Positions 1 through 8,666 of a DNA stretch of 64,000 nucleotides are shown here, piece after piece. Numbering within the stretch: position 1 is the first letter of the stretch; each line of letters starts with the position of its first letter. The notes beneath the pieces were generated by a model. It was given only the letters and a program-made list of their open reading frames with translations, had not been told where the DNA came from and did not search any database. The position numbers and the translations under genes were made by a program. Source of the stretch: an uncultured Flavobacteriaceae bacterium (lineage in GTDB: Bacteria > Bacteroidota > Bacteroidia > Flavobacteriales > Flavobacteriaceae); assembly GCA_947500575.1 (NCBI GenBank), contig CANMSI010000002.1, forward strand, positions 682,001 through 746,000, written 5' to 3'.

Positions 1-341
1 ATAAGTCTGAAGAAGACAATACCATCACCCCATCCAAAATGCTTACTTTTTACAAACAGGGGCATAATTATGAATGGGATATTCTTCAGAATATTCAGGG
101 AAGAAAAGTGCAATTCGTAAAATTAATTCCTATTGATACAAATTCAGAAATTAAGTCCATCTTACTTGGTATAGACATAGAAACAAAACATATTTTTAAG
201 CTAATAGAGACTGGTAAAAATGGTACACAAACTACCATTACTGTTAATTCTTTTAAAACAGATCAGCCATTATCAAAAACCTTATTTACCTTTGATGAGA
301 GTAAGTACAAGAATGACGGGTACTACATCATAAGAAGTTAA
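1..341 (+). CDS. lolA: LolA-like outer-membrane lipoprotein carrier, C-terminal part (5' end outside window)
   Basis: The reading frame is open from the first bases of the window (first complete codon at 3), so the start lies upstream and the ATG at 39 is internal. The visible 113 residues are rich in alternating polar and hydrophobic strands, with features typical of the C-terminal half of Bacteroidetes LolA (PSKMLTFYKQG, a strand ending NDGYYIIR). LolA carries lipoproteins across the periplasm to the outer membrane. The stop is four bases before the TTG start of an LptF/G permease, so the two are probably cotranscribed. This gene order is familiar from flavobacteria. The family call is by recognition of the strand pattern; the lipid-binding N-terminal half is not visible. 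Confidence 0.75.
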   Translation, partial: KSEEDNTITPSKMLTFYKQGHNYEWDILQNIQGRKVQFVKLIPIDTNSEIKSILLGIDIETKHIFKLIETGKNGTQTTITVNSFKTDQPLSKTLFTFDESKYKNDGYYIIRS

Positions 342-345
342 GACT

Positions 346-2430
346 TTGAAACTATTAGACCGATATATATTATACCGTTTTCTATTTAATTTTTTCAGCT
401 CGTTTGTAATACTGATGTTCATCTTCATATTTCAAGCGATCTGGCTTTTTATAGACGATTTAGCAGGAAAAGGACTCGACTTTGTTATCATTGGAAAGTT
501 CCTTTTTTACTTAATGCCAAACGTTACAGAAAAAGTACTCCCCTTAACGGTCTTACTTTCCTCTATTCTCACCTTTGGAACTTTTGCAGAGAATTATGAG
601 TTTGCGGCGATGAAAGCTTCGGGTATTTCGCTACAAAGAGCTATGAGAAGCCTCATTGTTTTTGTGATATTCCTTGGGGGTGTCACTTTCTTTTTTGCCA
701 ATAATGTGATCCCTGCCTCTGAGCAAAAAACCTTCAACCTTCGAAGAAATATTGCCAAGGTAAAACCTGCTGTTGCCATTACGGAAGGTGTTTTTAGTGA
801 TATGGAAGGTACTGGTATGAATATTAAAGTAGATAAGAAATATGGGGAGAACGACCGCTTCTTAGATAATGTAATTATTCATAGAAAGTCCGTTACCAAT
901 ATTAATAATACAGTCATCAAAGCGCAAACCGGAGAACTTAGAAGTAGTGAAAGTTCGGACATTATACAACTGGTATTAAAAGATGGGCATTATTATGAAG
1001 ATGTGAGGTCCAAATCTAGCAAAGAGAAAAAGAAGAAACCCTTCGCAAAGATGCACTTTGAAACCTATACCATGAATATTGATATTTCTGAACTCAACAA
1101 CGTTGATTTAGAAGAAGACCGTGGTATAAGTACGGATAAAATGAAGAATATAAGTCGTTTATCTAAAGATATTGATTCTTTAAAAATAGAATATGGAAAT
1201 ATTGTAGGCGCATTTTCCAAAAATATAACGAATAGAATGGGGGCTTTTAGCCCCGTAATCCCTCAAGATACCATTACTATAGAGAACGAAGGTCCGCAAT
1301 TGGAAAATGGGCTTAAACCAGAAAACGCTGCCATAACAAATCCCGCTGCTGGGAATACACCACAAACCAATTTTCCAAAAAAGAAAGTAAGACCTACGGG
1401 GAATAGTATTATTGATTTATACCCAGAATGGCAGCAAACGCAGGTGATAAATTCCGCAAAAAATGCTACCACTAACATTCTTACTTCGGTAAAAGGAAAA
1501 CGAAATGAATTAGACAAACGATATAAAGTCTACAACCTTCATATTTTATCCCTACATCGTAAATATGCCTTAGCATTCTCTTGTATTATTCTGTTTTTCG
1601 TAGGAGCACCTTTAGGAGCTATTATCCGTAAAGGAGGACTTGGCTTGCCCATGGTAATTGCTATTGTATTGTTCTTAGTGTATTACTTTCTAGGGGTTTT
1701 TGCTGGCAACTATTCTAAGGAAGGGAATATTCATCCTATGCTAGGAGCCTGGATGTCTACACTAATTATGCTGCCCTTGGGAGTCTTCTTAACGAAGCGA
1801 GCAACAGAAGATAAGGGACTCATAACATTTGGTAGTATTGGGGACTTTTTTAGAAATAAATGGAGTAAGGATACAGAAGAAGAGGTCTTAACCTCTTTTC
1901 CAATTGATAAAAGTGGATCTGATTATAAATTATTAGAAGGCTATGCGGATGATAAAGTAATTGATATCATAAAAAATTATCGTCAGTATGATTACAATCA
2001 GAAGTTTAGAGCCACCGCATTGGAAGTATTGGCAGAACGAGGTATTTCCGAAGAAGAATTACGATTAACAGGTAGGCTTACAAATACCACCTATGATGCA
2101 GCCAAAAAAGAACTTCGAAAATTTAGCAATAACTCTGATAAGGCCTTAGCTATATATCTGCTGTACGTTGTAGCTTGGCTTGCAACACGATTTGTTCCAA
2201 TGAAAGAAAGCTTAGCTACCGGAATTGTAATAGCTACTTTCGCATTATTGGTGTTATTTCTTGTATTTTTAGTGCGATCAGTCATGAATTACTATCGACT
2301 ATCAAAAATTTTAGGTAAGAAAGAAAATTACATGATATTGATTATCATGTTTCTTGGAATACCGTTCTATTTTTTAACCTATTTCTTCTACAAGAAAAAA
2401 GCAAAAGAAGAAGTAAAATCAATTCGATAA
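346..2430 (+). CDS. LptF/LptG-type (YjgP/YjgQ) permease with extra C-terminal membrane domain
   Basis: A 694-residue inner-membrane permease of the lipopolysaccharide export complex (LptBFG), which extracts LPS from the inner membrane. The N-terminus ([14 protein letters not shown]) and the segment ending in [19 protein letters not shown] (about residues 415-435) are hallmarks of the YjgP/YjgQ family, with a long periplasmic beta-rich region between. The start is TTG at 346, four bases after the lolA stop. No ATG fits the conserved N-terminus. The protein is longer than a typical LptF or LptG (about 360 residues in E. coli). The periplasmic part holds a low-complexity Asn/Pro-rich stretch, and after the last core helix there is a cytoplasmic region plus about three further hydrophobic segments (about 597-615, 628-650, 665-683). 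ribBA follows after one base, suggesting an operon. Whether it is LptF or LptG cannot be decided here. Confidence 0.85.
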   Translation: MKLLDRYILYRFLFNFFSSFVILMFIFIFQAIWLFIDDLAGKGLDFVIIGKFLFYLMPNVTEKVLPLTVLLSSILTFGTFAENYEFAAMKASGISLQRAMRSLIVFVIFLGGVTFFFANNVIPASEQKTFNLRRNIAKVKPAVAITEGVFSDMEGTGMNIKVDKKYGENDRFLDNVIIHRKSVTNINNTVIKAQTGELRSSESSDIIQLVLKDGHYYEDVRSKSSKEKKKKPFAKMHFETYTMNIDISELNNVDLEEDRGISTDKMKNISRLSKDIDSLKIEYGNIVGAFSKNITNRMGAFSPVIPQDTITIENEGPQLENGLKPENAAITNPAAGNTPQTNFPKKKVRPTGNSIIDLYPEWQQTQVINSAKNATTNILTSVKGKRNELDKRYKVYNLHILSLHRKYALAFSCIILFFVGAPLGAIIRKGGLGLPMVIAIVLFLVYYFLGVFAGNYSKEGNIHPMLGAWMSTLIMLPLGVFLTKRATEDKGLITFGSIGDFFRNKWSKDTEEEVLTSFPIDKSGSDYKLLEGYADDKVIDIIKNYRQYDYNQKFRATALEVLAERGISEEELRLTGRLTNTTYDAAKKELRKFSNNSDKALAIYLLYVVAWLATRFVPMKESLATGIVIATFALLVLFLVFLVRSVMNYYRLSKILGKKENYMILIIMFLGIPFYFLTYFFYKKKAKEEVKSIR

Positions 2431-2431
2431 A

Positions 2432-3577
2432 ATGGAGAATGACCTTGCAGTAAAAAACATACAACTCAATACCATAGAGGAGGCCATTGCGGATATTGAG
2501 CAAGGAAAAGTGATCATTGTGGTAGATGATGAAAATCGGGAAAATGAAGGAGATTTTATCGCTGCTGCGGAAAAAGTAACTCCTGAGATGATCAATTTTA
2601 TGGCCATGCATGGAAGAGGGTTAATCTGTGCACCACTAACGGAAGAACGCTGCAAAGAATTGCAACTAGATATGATGGTGCAAAACAACACCGTATTACA
2701 TCAAACGCAATTCACTGTTTCTGTAGATCTAATTGGACATGGATGTACCACTGGAATTTCTGTGCACGATAGAGCCAAAACGATTCTTTCTTTAGTAAAA
2801 GAAGATACCAAACCGCACGACTTGGGAAGACCTGGACATATATTCCCACTAAGAGCAAAAACAGGAGGAGTCTTAAGAAGAACTGGACACACGGAGGCAG
2901 CCATAGATTTAGCACGATTGGCAGGCTTGCAACCTGCAGGAATCTTGGTAGAGATATTGAATGACGATGGCACCATGGCTCGACTGCCGCAATTAACTGT
3001 GGTGGCAAAAAAGTTCGATTTAAAGATAATTTCTATAGAGGACTTAGTGGCCTATCGGATGGAGCATGATTCGCTCATTGAGAAAAAGGAAGATTTTAAA
3101 ATCACCACTCGTTTTGGTGAGTTTCGACTAAGAGCCTACCAACAAACTACCAATGATCAGGTACATATAGCTTTAACCAAAGGCAAATGGACCACTGAGG
3201 AACACGTACTTACCAGGATCAATGCAACCTTGGTAAATAATGATATTCTAGGAACACTGACAAACAATCCAGATAAAAAGCTAGAAGACATGTTCAACGC
3301 CATTAATAAGGAAGGAAAAGGAGCGTTTGTTTTCATTAACCAGCAATCCCAATCTTTAAACCTTTTAAATCGTTTGTCAGAATTAAAACAATTGCAATCT
3401 GAAGGTGTATTTAAAGCTCCAAGAATTGATATGGATGCGAAAGACTTTGGTGTTGGAGCACAAATTTTGCACGACTTAAACATTTCTAAGGTTCGCTTAC
3501 TCACCAATACAACACAAACCAAAAGGGTTGGTATTGTAGGCTATGGTTTAGAGATTATGGAATATGTACCCTATTAA
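2432..3577 (+). CDS. ribBA: 3,4-dihydroxy-2-butanone-4-phosphate synthase with degenerate GTP cyclohydrolase II domain
   Basis: A 381-residue riboflavin biosynthesis protein. Residues about 10-205 are a complete DHBP synthase, which converts ribulose 5-phosphate to 3,4-dihydroxy-2-butanone 4-phosphate plus formate. The acidic metal/substrate loop [10 protein letters not shown] (32-41), HGCTTGIS and [11 protein letters not shown] are all present. Residues about 209-381 align with GTP cyclohydrolase II, but the zinc-binding CX10CXC region (SECLTGD...LRCDCG in RibA) reads [19 protein letters not shown] here. All three cysteine ligands are absent, so this half is very unlikely to open the GTP ring. 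A separate RibA should exist elsewhere in the genome. The ATG is one base after the permease stop. The gene is convergent with the aminotransferase 12 bp downstream. Confidence 0.93.
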   Translation: MENDLAVKNIQLNTIEEAIADIEQGKVIIVVDDENRENEGDFIAAAEKVTPEMINFMAMHGRGLICAPLTEERCKELQLDMMVQNNTVLHQTQFTVSVDLIGHGCTTGISVHDRAKTILSLVKEDTKPHDLGRPGHIFPLRAKTGGVLRRTGHTEAAIDLARLAGLQPAGILVEILNDDGTMARLPQLTVVAKKFDLKIISIEDLVAYRMEHDSLIEKKEDFKITTRFGEFRLRAYQQTTNDQVHIALTKGKWTTEEHVLTRINATLVNNDILGTLTNNPDKKLEDMFNAINKEGKGAFVFINQQSQSLNLLNRLSELKQLQSEGVFKAPRIDMDAKDFGVGAQILHDLNISKVRLLTNTTQTKRVGIVGYGLEIMEYVPY

Positions 3578-3589
3578 TCTGTTGTAAAC

Positions 3590-4792
3590 TTAGGATTCTT
3601 GGGCGAGTACTTCGGAAATGATCCTTGTCATATCGGTTGCTCTTTTTTCAAGGGTTGCCGTATCCCAGCTTAACTTAATTAAGCAAGAAATAGTTCTGCC
3701 CATCCAATGGTCAGATTTTGAAAAATCCGTGGTTTCATAATTGGGCAATTGGTCTTTGACTTCTTTGGGCAGGCTTCCAAGAGACTTTAAGTTCTTCAAA
3801 TGATCCCATTTTTTATGGTAGTGCCAATTATTATCATACCAATAAAAACAGGCATCCACTCCCCCATTTGTAAGGGCAGTATGTGCATTTTTAGCCAAAG
3901 CAGCTGTCGGTAGAAAAAAGTTGAGAAAGGCATAACTCTCAACACCACCTTCTGGCACGCGTCTAAAAGTTACTTCTGGAATTTTACTTAGGGCATCTCT
4001 GAGTACAGAATAATGCTTTTTTTGAATGGCGATAAAATCGTCTAAACGCGCTATTTGCGCCAAACCAACAGCAGCATGTAATTCGGAAATTCGATAATTG
4101 TACCCCAAGAAAGGATGCGCTTCTGCTCCTCTATCACTTCCAATATGATCGTGTCCATGATCCGAAAAATGATCCGCATTTTTATGATAGGTCGCATTAT
4201 TCGTAACAACAGCTCCTCCTTCGCCACAAGTAATGGTTTTTACATAATCAAAAGAAAAACAGCCCAAATCCCCGTAGCTACCCAAAGGTTTACCTTGGTA
4301 ACTACCTCCTATAGCTTGGCAAGCATCTTCTATTAATAACAGTCCATACGTATCGCAGATGTTTTTAAGTGCGCTAAGGTCCGCCATAGAACCACACATA
4401 TGCACTGGCATAATGGCTTTGGTTTTAGAATTAATAGCCAATTTCACTGCCTCAGGGTCTAAGGTAAGTGTATCATCAATATTCACCATAATGGGAATGG
4501 CTCCAAGGGCTAAAATAGATTCAAAGGTGGCCACAAAGGTAAAATTGGGAATAATAACCTCATCTCCTGCCCCTACTCCGGCGCTTGCTAAGGCAACGGT
4601 AAGAGCTGCAGTGCCACTGCTTACTAATTGCACGTGCTTTATGCCCATTCTATCTGCTAAGGCATTCTCCAATTCTTTGGCTTTCCAATGCGTACGAGCA
4701 CCATCAAAACCATAGCGCATTAACACACCAGAATCTAATACATCATTTACATGTGCTCTTTCTTTATCTCCAAAAAGTTCAAAACCTGGCAT
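3590..4792 (-). CDS. DegT/DnrJ/EryC1/StrS-family PLP aminotransferase
   Basis: A 400-residue fold-type I PLP enzyme of the DegT family, which usually aminates keto-sugars for surface polysaccharides or antibiotics. Visible signatures are the phosphate-binding SSGTAALTVAL (58-68), EDACQAIGG with the PLP-ring aspartate (D157), and SFDYVKTITCGEGGA with the Schiff-base lysine K185. The length is normal. The start MPGFELFGDKER matches the conserved N-terminus of the family. No glycosyltransferase or sugar-nucleotide genes are nearby, so the substrate cannot be inferred from context. A nitroreductase lies just upstream on the same strand (7 bp), which may mean cotranscription. The gene is convergent with ribBA. 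Confidence 0.88.
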   Translation of the reverse strand: MPGFELFGDKERAHVNDVLDSGVLMRYGFDGARTHWKAKELENALADRMGIKHVQLVSSGTAALTVALASAGVGAGDEVIIPNFTFVATFESILALGAIPIMVNIDDTLTLDPEAVKLAINSKTKAIMPVHMCGSMADLSALKNICDTYGLLLIEDACQAIGGSYQGKPLGSYGDLGCFSFDYVKTITCGEGGAVVTNNATYHKNADHFSDHGHDHIGSDRGAEAHPFLGYNYRISELHAAVGLAQIARLDDFIAIQKKHYSVLRDALSKIPEVTFRRVPEGGVESYAFLNFFLPTAALAKNAHTALTNGGVDACFYWYDNNWHYHKKWDHLKNLKSLGSLPKEVKDQLPNYETTDFSKSDHWMGRTISCLIKLSWDTATLEKRATDMTRIISEVLAQES

Positions 4793-4799
4793 CTCTTCT

Positions 4800-5435
4800 T
4801 TAATTTATTTCTATAATACTTTCGTTCAATGTTTTTCGTACTTTTTTAAAGCTAGAAAAGGGATCATCTGGAGCTCTATACCCCACTGGCAAAACCAAGA
4901 CAGATGAAAGTCCTTTTTCATTCAATCCTAATAATTCATCATAAGCCGCAGGTTCAAATCCTTCCATTGGGCATGCATCTATTTCCTCCAAAGCGCAAAT
5001 AGTTAGTAAATTCCCCATAATAAGATATGCCTGATTCATGGCCCATGCATTAATTTCTTTTTGTGCTTTTTCCATAAAACTAGCGGTCAAAGAATTTTTA
5101 AAAGGAGCAAGAATGTCTTCACTAGTGCCTCTAATCCTTTTTACCCTTTCAAAATAAGTTGCTATGTAAGAGGCATCTATTTCCTTCTCAATGCACAAAA
5201 TGAGTACATGAGATGCCTGAGTCACTTGCTCTTGAGCATACGAATGTTGTACTAGTTTTTGTTGTATTTCTTTATTCTGGAGCACCACCATTTTAACAGG
5301 TTGTAAACCATAAGAGGTTGCTGTAAGATTAAAAGCCTCCTTAAGCAATTGCACTTGCTTCTCGTTTAATACCCTATTTGAATCAAATTTCTTGGTAGCA
5401 TAGCGCCAATTGAGTTGTCTAATAGATCTTTTCAT
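4800..5435 (-). CDS. NAD(P)H-dependent nitroreductase family oxidoreductase
   Basis: A 211-residue flavoprotein of the nitroreductase superfamily (NfsB/FRase I-like). These are cytoplasmic FMN enzymes that reduce nitroaromatics, quinones or flavins with NAD(P)H. The N-terminal LNWRYATKKFD, the NLTATSYGLQPVK FMN-binding segment, EEIDACPMEGF and VLPVGYRAPDDPFSSFKKVRK near the C-terminus are typical. The length matches the family (about 210-220). It sits 7 bp upstream of the DegT aminotransferase on the same strand, and 41 bp downstream of the TauE/SafE gene. The physiological substrate is unknown. Confidence 0.88.
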   Translation of the reverse strand: MKRSIRQLNWRYATKKFDSNRVLNEKQVQLLKEAFNLTATSYGLQPVKMVVLQNKEIQQKLVQHSYAQEQVTQASHVLILCIEKEIDASYIATYFERVKRIRGTSEDILAPFKNSLTASFMEKAQKEINAWAMNQAYLIMGNLLTICALEEIDACPMEGFEPAAYDELLGLNEKGLSSVLVLPVGYRAPDDPFSSFKKVRKTLNESIIEIN

Positions 5436-5476
5436 ATACTATTTCTTTGCATTATAGGTACCATATTCTCCAGTTT

Positions 5477-6244
5477 TCATGAACTTGCAGGTGGAAAAAA
5501 CCACAGTTTAATGGCCATAGCAATGACCATAATAATTAAAAAGGTCTTTATAAATCCATCTCCCTTGTTAACAGATACTCTGCTAGCCAACCAAGCGCCT
5601 GAACCATTTCCAATGGCCAAAATTAGTCCAATTTTCCAGTTTACTTTGTCTTCCCAAATAAAGACTGCCAAGGCGGCCAGGGTATAAATAAAGACCACCG
5701 CTACTTTGGTAGCATTAGATCGCACCAAGGACATTCTATTTACATAATGTAAAAACAAAATGATAAGAAAACCCAAGCCCGCATTAATAAACCCGCCATA
5801 AATTCCAAAAAAGAAAAAAGCAAGCATTCCAATCCACAGGTATTTTCCTGTAAGCCGTTCTTGTAATTCTTTTGTTTTTATTTTGGGCATGAACGTAATA
5901 ATAAGAACTACGACTATCATTACAATAGCGAGGATTCTATTAAAGGTTTCGCCTTTTACATCTACAGCAATTTTAGCACCAATGATAGCTCCTAAAAGAG
6001 CTGCAATACCCAAATAAATATTAAAAGGTTGGGTAGATACTCCCTTGCTTTTAAAACCCGCCGTGGCCAAAGCTGTTTGAATAACAATAGCCACTCTGTT
6101 AGTACCATTAGCGACGCTTGGGGGTAATCCTAAAAAAATAAGAACGGGTAACGAAAGTAAAGATCCACCGCCAGCTACCGTATTAATAAAACCTACAGCA
6201 AAACCAACTCCTATTAAAAGTACATAGTGGTACCATTCTTCCAT
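5477..6244 (-). CDS. TauE/SafE-family membrane permease
   Basis: A 255-residue integral membrane protein with about eight hydrophobic segments and the family pattern near the N-terminus, GFAVGFINTVAGGGSLLSLPVL, followed by PPSVANGTNRVAI. The second half repeats the pattern (GGFINAGLGFLII, NATKVAVVFIYT). TauE/SafE proteins are proposed exporters of sulfite, sulfoacetate or other sulfur-containing organic anions, so the specific substrate is open. The ATG at 6244 is the first in frame. It is transcribed away from the tRNA-Ser gene. A CAAAAATA sequence at 6250-6257 (TATTTTTG on the minus strand) resembles a Bacteroidetes -7 box but is very close to the ATG. Confidence 0.85.
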   Translation of the reverse strand: MEEWYHYVLLIGVGFAVGFINTVAGGGSLLSLPVLIFLGLPPSVANGTNRVAIVIQTALATAGFKSKGVSTQPFNIYLGIAALLGAIIGAKIAVDVKGETFNRILAIVMIVVVLIITFMPKIKTKELQERLTGKYLWIGMLAFFFFGIYGGFINAGLGFLIILFLHYVNRMSLVRSNATKVAVVFIYTLAALAVFIWEDKVNWKIGLILAIGNGSGAWLASRVSVNKGDGFIKTFLIIMVIAMAIKLWFFPPASS

Positions 6245-6314
6245 GGGTGCAAAAATAAGTGCAAAAAATGGAACAGAAGCCTTGGTTTAATTTTAAAATA
6301 AAACTAAAAAAATG

Positions 6315-6346
6315 TTGTATTAAAAGAGAAAAGCGAAGTATATTTG
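6315..6346 (+). promoter_or_regulatory. Bacteroidetes-type promoter of tRNA-Ser
   Basis: TTG at 6315-6317 and TATATTTG at 6339-6346 are separated by 21 nt. This is an exact match to the Bacteroidetes primary sigma consensus TTG - N(17-23) - TAnnTTTG. Transcription would begin near 6353, about 45 nt before the mature tRNA-Ser 5' end. Confidence 0.75.
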
Positions 6347-6397
6347 CATCCGCTAAGACGACTAAAGATTTAAAAGTATCTTTTGAAAACAAGCAAT

Positions 6398-6482
6398 GGA
6401 GAAATGGCAGAGTGGTCGAATGCGGTAGTCTTGAAAACTATTGAGGGTCACACCTCCGGGGGTTCGAATCCCTCTTTCTCCG
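6398..6482 (+). tRNA. tRNA-Ser (anticodon TGA)
   Basis: An 85-nt tRNA with acceptor stem GGAGAAA (6398-6404) pairing with TTTCTCC (6475-6481) and discriminator G6482. The anticodon stem GTAGT/ACTAT encloses loop CTTGAAA with anticodon TGA (6432-6434). A long variable arm typical of class II serine tRNAs follows, then a T-loop GGTTCGAATCC. The bases after the discriminator are CAAAA, so the CCA tail is not fully encoded. A perfect promoter lies upstream and a strong hairpin terminator just downstream. The last 15 nt plus flanking bases recur at 6640 and 50900 (see repeats). Confidence 0.97.
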
Positions 6483-6490
6483 CAAAAGAA

Positions 6491-6516
6491 ACCCACAACG
6501 AAAGTTGTGGGTTTTG
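6491..6516 (+). terminator. Rho-independent terminator after tRNA-Ser
   Basis: A 9-bp stem ACCCACAAC/GTTGTGGGT with a GAAA tetraloop, followed by TTT. It starts 9 nt after the tRNA discriminator base. Confidence 0.85.
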
Positions 6517-6638
6517 TGTTTCTAAGAGTGTCGGAAGTTTACTTTCGTAAGCGAATGGAAATACAAAACGTACAAAGCAAAGCTTTGTAATGGTTTTATG
6601 CTTGTGAAGGATTCTCTAAAAGGGATCAACAAAGTTAA
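6517..6638. other. Non-coding spacer between tRNA terminator and tRNA-end repeat
   Basis: About 120 bp without a credible gene. It includes a small palindromic stretch ACAAAGCAAAGCTTTGT around 6575. It separates the intact tRNA-Ser from a second copy of the tRNA 3' end at 6640, and could be the scar of an excised or decayed insertion. No integrase or open frame remains. Confidence 0.4.
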
Positions 6639-6715
6639 TCCTCTTTCTCCGCAAAAAGCCCCGTTATCATAATGATGACGGGGCTCTATTTTTACAGTTG
6701 ACAGTATCGTTGACA
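6639..6715 (+). repeat. tRNA-Ser 3'-end/terminator module, copy 1 of 2
   Basis: This 77-bp unit recurs at 50899-50975 with 74/77 identical positions. It opens with CCTCTTTCTCCGCAAAA (6640-6656), identical to the last bases of tRNA-Ser and its flank (6471-6487). It continues with a GC-rich hairpin and T-run, and closes with a 7-bp direct repeat GTTGACA-GTATC-GTTGACA. Two of the three differences between the copies, T6667/A and A6675/T, face each other in the hairpin stem and are compensatory; the third is in the loop. A tRNA 3' end beside a terminator is the layout left by integration at a tRNA gene, but no integrase is present. Confidence 0.85.
6657..6693 (+). terminator. Terminator hairpin inside repeat copy 1
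   Basis: A 12-bp stem (6657-6668 with 6674-6685; AGCCCCGTTATC/GATGACGGGGCT, one G-T pair) with a 5-nt loop, followed by CTATTTTT. It has strong GC-rich base pairing and a T-tract, as expected of intrinsic termination. Confidence 0.85.
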
Positions 6716-6790
6716 GTTCTTCCTATTTTAAACTAAAAACAAATTGAAAAAACTCTTTTGATTATCTGAAAAGAAACTGGATATTTTATA

Positions 6791-7546
6791 ATGCCTTTTT
6801 ATATAATTTCTAAGAATCTCATCCTTTGCCGAACTTTTTTACTTTCTGATTTTTTTAGTTCTGCTTTAATCTCTTTTGTTTCAATTATTGCTAAATACTT
6901 TTTTTTATACAAGGGCAATTTAAGTTCTAAAAACAGCGATGGCTGTGAAACAATTGGTATTTTTATGACTACCACGTATACAGATGGTACAGTAGAAAGA
7001 ATTCTTTTAAGAACGTATGAAGAATGTCCTGCTACTTTGGACGATGGTGATGACGGTACTGGTGGCGGTGGAGAAGGAGGTAATGGAGATAACGATCTTG
7101 GATTAATAGTTCCGCATTGTAAAAGCTTTGAATTTGCTAACGGTGTTGATGAATTTGGAAGGCCAGTAAAGGCAGCGGCAGTTGTTCATATTAGGTCTCT
7201 TTTTATTGCAGGAGGAATTGATACACAGGGACGACCTTATTATGCGGATAAAATTGCTTATACTCCAAAAGCTTATTTTACCTTACCCACATGGTTATCC
7301 AATGGAGCAGCTGCGAATTTAGCAGCATTAACTATGGAGATAGCAAATGATAAAACGTTGGTGTGGTTTAATCTTAATCCAAAGGCATCAGGAGATCAAT
7401 TGGCTATTGAATGGAATAGACAACTTAAAGAGGCTTTTCGTCGCGTAGGTGGATCATATAGTCAGTTTAATGAACCTTTTTCAATTCCTTCACCAGCACC
7501 TTATATACAGACCTTCGCAGGTGATAGAGATAATAACTGTCTTTAA
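6791..7546 (+). CDS. Hypothetical protein with Gly/Asp-rich linker; possibly 5'-truncated
   Basis: A 251-residue product of unknown function. Residues about 1-47 are hydrophobic and of odd composition and may not be genuine coding sequence. From about residue 50 the protein is convincing. It has a cysteine-bounded block (CETIGIF...TYTDGTVE...TYEEC), a flexible Gly/Asp-rich linker (DDGDDGTGGGGEGG) and a globular C-terminal domain of about 150 residues. Two-domain proteins with such linkers are often exported. No catalytic motif is recognised. The stop is two bases before the next ATG, so the two genes are cotranscribed. It begins 75 bp after the tRNA-end repeat, which suggests that an insertion event may have removed its original 5' end. 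An alternative start is ATG at 6965. Confidence 0.55.
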   Translation: MPFYIISKNLILCRTFLLSDFFSSALISFVSIIAKYFFLYKGNLSSKNSDGCETIGIFMTTTYTDGTVERILLRTYEECPATLDDGDDGTGGGGEGGNGDNDLGLIVPHCKSFEFANGVDEFGRPVKAAAVVHIRSLFIAGGIDTQGRPYYADKIAYTPKAYFTLPTWLSNGAAANLAALTMEIANDKTLVWFNLNPKASGDQLAIEWNRQLKEAFRRVGGSYSQFNEPFSIPSPAPYIQTFAGDRDNNCL

Positions 7547-7548
7547 TT

Positions 7549-8070
7549 ATGATAAAGCTATTAATCGTATGTTTACTTATGACACAGTCTAATTACGAAT
7601 TTGAACATCTAATTGATCAACCTATCAATATTATAAAATTTGGGATAGTAGATGATGGTAATTCAGCAAATGAAAATGCTAAGATTTTTGGTGTTACCAA
7701 CTTCAAAAAAAAGTACTTTGGTAAAACCGTTGAAACTATGGCAGTTTCGACTGATAATAATAATAAAATTACATCCGTTGCCTTTACATTGAAGGGAAAA
7801 TTAGATGAAGAATTATATAAGCTACTGGTTGAAGAACTGGGTGATCCAGAACATATATACAAAAAAGGGGAAGCTGCAAAAAAAGAACTAAAAGAATACG
7901 ATAATGGTTCCTATGTTCTTTCTGGCTCTGGTGAGCTAATTGAATGCAGCTTTGATGACAATCCTTATTTAATTGTTTGGAATCGACCAAATTGTCAATT
8001 AAGATTTGTACTGAACCCTTACTCCAATTCAACTCAGGTTATGTTTTATAAAAGCAAATTCAATAAATGA
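7549..8070 (+). CDS. Hypothetical protein, partner of the preceding orphan
   Basis: A 173-residue protein of unknown function. The first residues (MIKLLIVCLLM) look like a short, incomplete signal or membrane anchor. The rest is a small mixed alpha/beta domain with VAFTLKGKLDEELYKLLVEELGDPEHIYKK and a C-terminal beta-rich part. It starts 2 bp after the stop of the upstream gene, so the pair is expressed together. A secreted two-domain protein followed immediately by a small partner would fit an effector/immunity pair, but no toxin or immunity motif is visible, so that is only a suggestion. Confidence 0.6.
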   Translation: MIKLLIVCLLMTQSNYEFEHLIDQPINIIKFGIVDDGNSANENAKIFGVTNFKKKYFGKTVETMAVSTDNNNKITSVAFTLKGKLDEELYKLLVEELGDPEHIYKKGEAAKKELKEYDNGSYVLSGSGELIECSFDDNPYLIVWNRPNCQLRFVLNPYSNSTQVMFYKSKFNK

Positions 8071-8395
8071 AAAGGAGCATAATTTCGATTCGTCAAGTAG
8101 TCATGGTCAATTCAAAAATGAATCTAGTTCCCAAATCTTACCATGACCAAACAGTGCGTGGTTCCTTTCGGTTTTTTGTATCGTCCCGATAGGTAATCTT
8201 AAAACAAAAATCGATAGGACGTGACGTACTTTTTTCATTTAAAAGTACTAAGAGAGGAGTATTCAAAATTTAGTAGCGAAGCGGATAAAGTTTGAATAGC
8301 AAGAGGACAACACGCAAAAGCGATGTTGTGATGTTTGACCTTACCTCCAAAATGCTTAAAATTAAGTGGTTAGGTAAATTTGATATTGTTTTTAG

Positions 8396-8572
8396 ATAAT
8401 TAAAAGTGGTGGATTTTTAGTAAAAATTGCTGGTAAGTCCTATAAACAGGTAAAAAAATTAGTAAAACACCTCGCAAAAAGAAAGGATAAAGAATTGGTA
8501 AAATTTGGGGCTTGCAGCACGAAACTAAGTTTCGCTCGCTTTTATATGTTTATAGTGATCGGGTTTTCTTAA
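8396..8572 (+). pseudogene. Possible remnant of a lysine-rich C-terminal domain
   Basis: An open frame without a start codon, bounded by stops at 8393 and 8570. It encodes a basic, helix-forming stretch (GKSYKQVKKLVKHLAKRKDK) followed by a less protein-like tail. The amphipathic Lys/Leu pattern suggests former coding sequence. The parent family is not recognised, and chance translation in AT-rich DNA cannot be excluded. Confidence 0.3.
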
Positions 8573-8658
8573 ACCAGGTTTGATATGACTATCAGTCATT
8601 TTACATTTATATATTTTGATTCGAAGAGTTTCAAAACTACTTTTATTATTCTTTATTA

Positions 8659-8666
8659 TATCTTTG
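8659..8666 (+). promoter_or_regulatory. Candidate -7 box (TATCTTTG) upstream of the lipoprotein gene
   Basis: TATCTTTG matches TAnnTTTG exactly and lies 54 bp before the ATG at 8721. No TTG is found at the expected -33 distance, so this is a partial match. Confidence 0.4.

Noticed and set aside
3157-3522. 121-codon frame antisense to ribBA
   Set aside because: It lies fully within a strongly conserved gene on the other strand and is a typical shadow frame.
6259-6444. Open frame of 61 codons on the plus strand running into tRNA-Ser
   Set aside because: It overlaps the tRNA promoter and the tRNA itself, and has no protein-like pattern.
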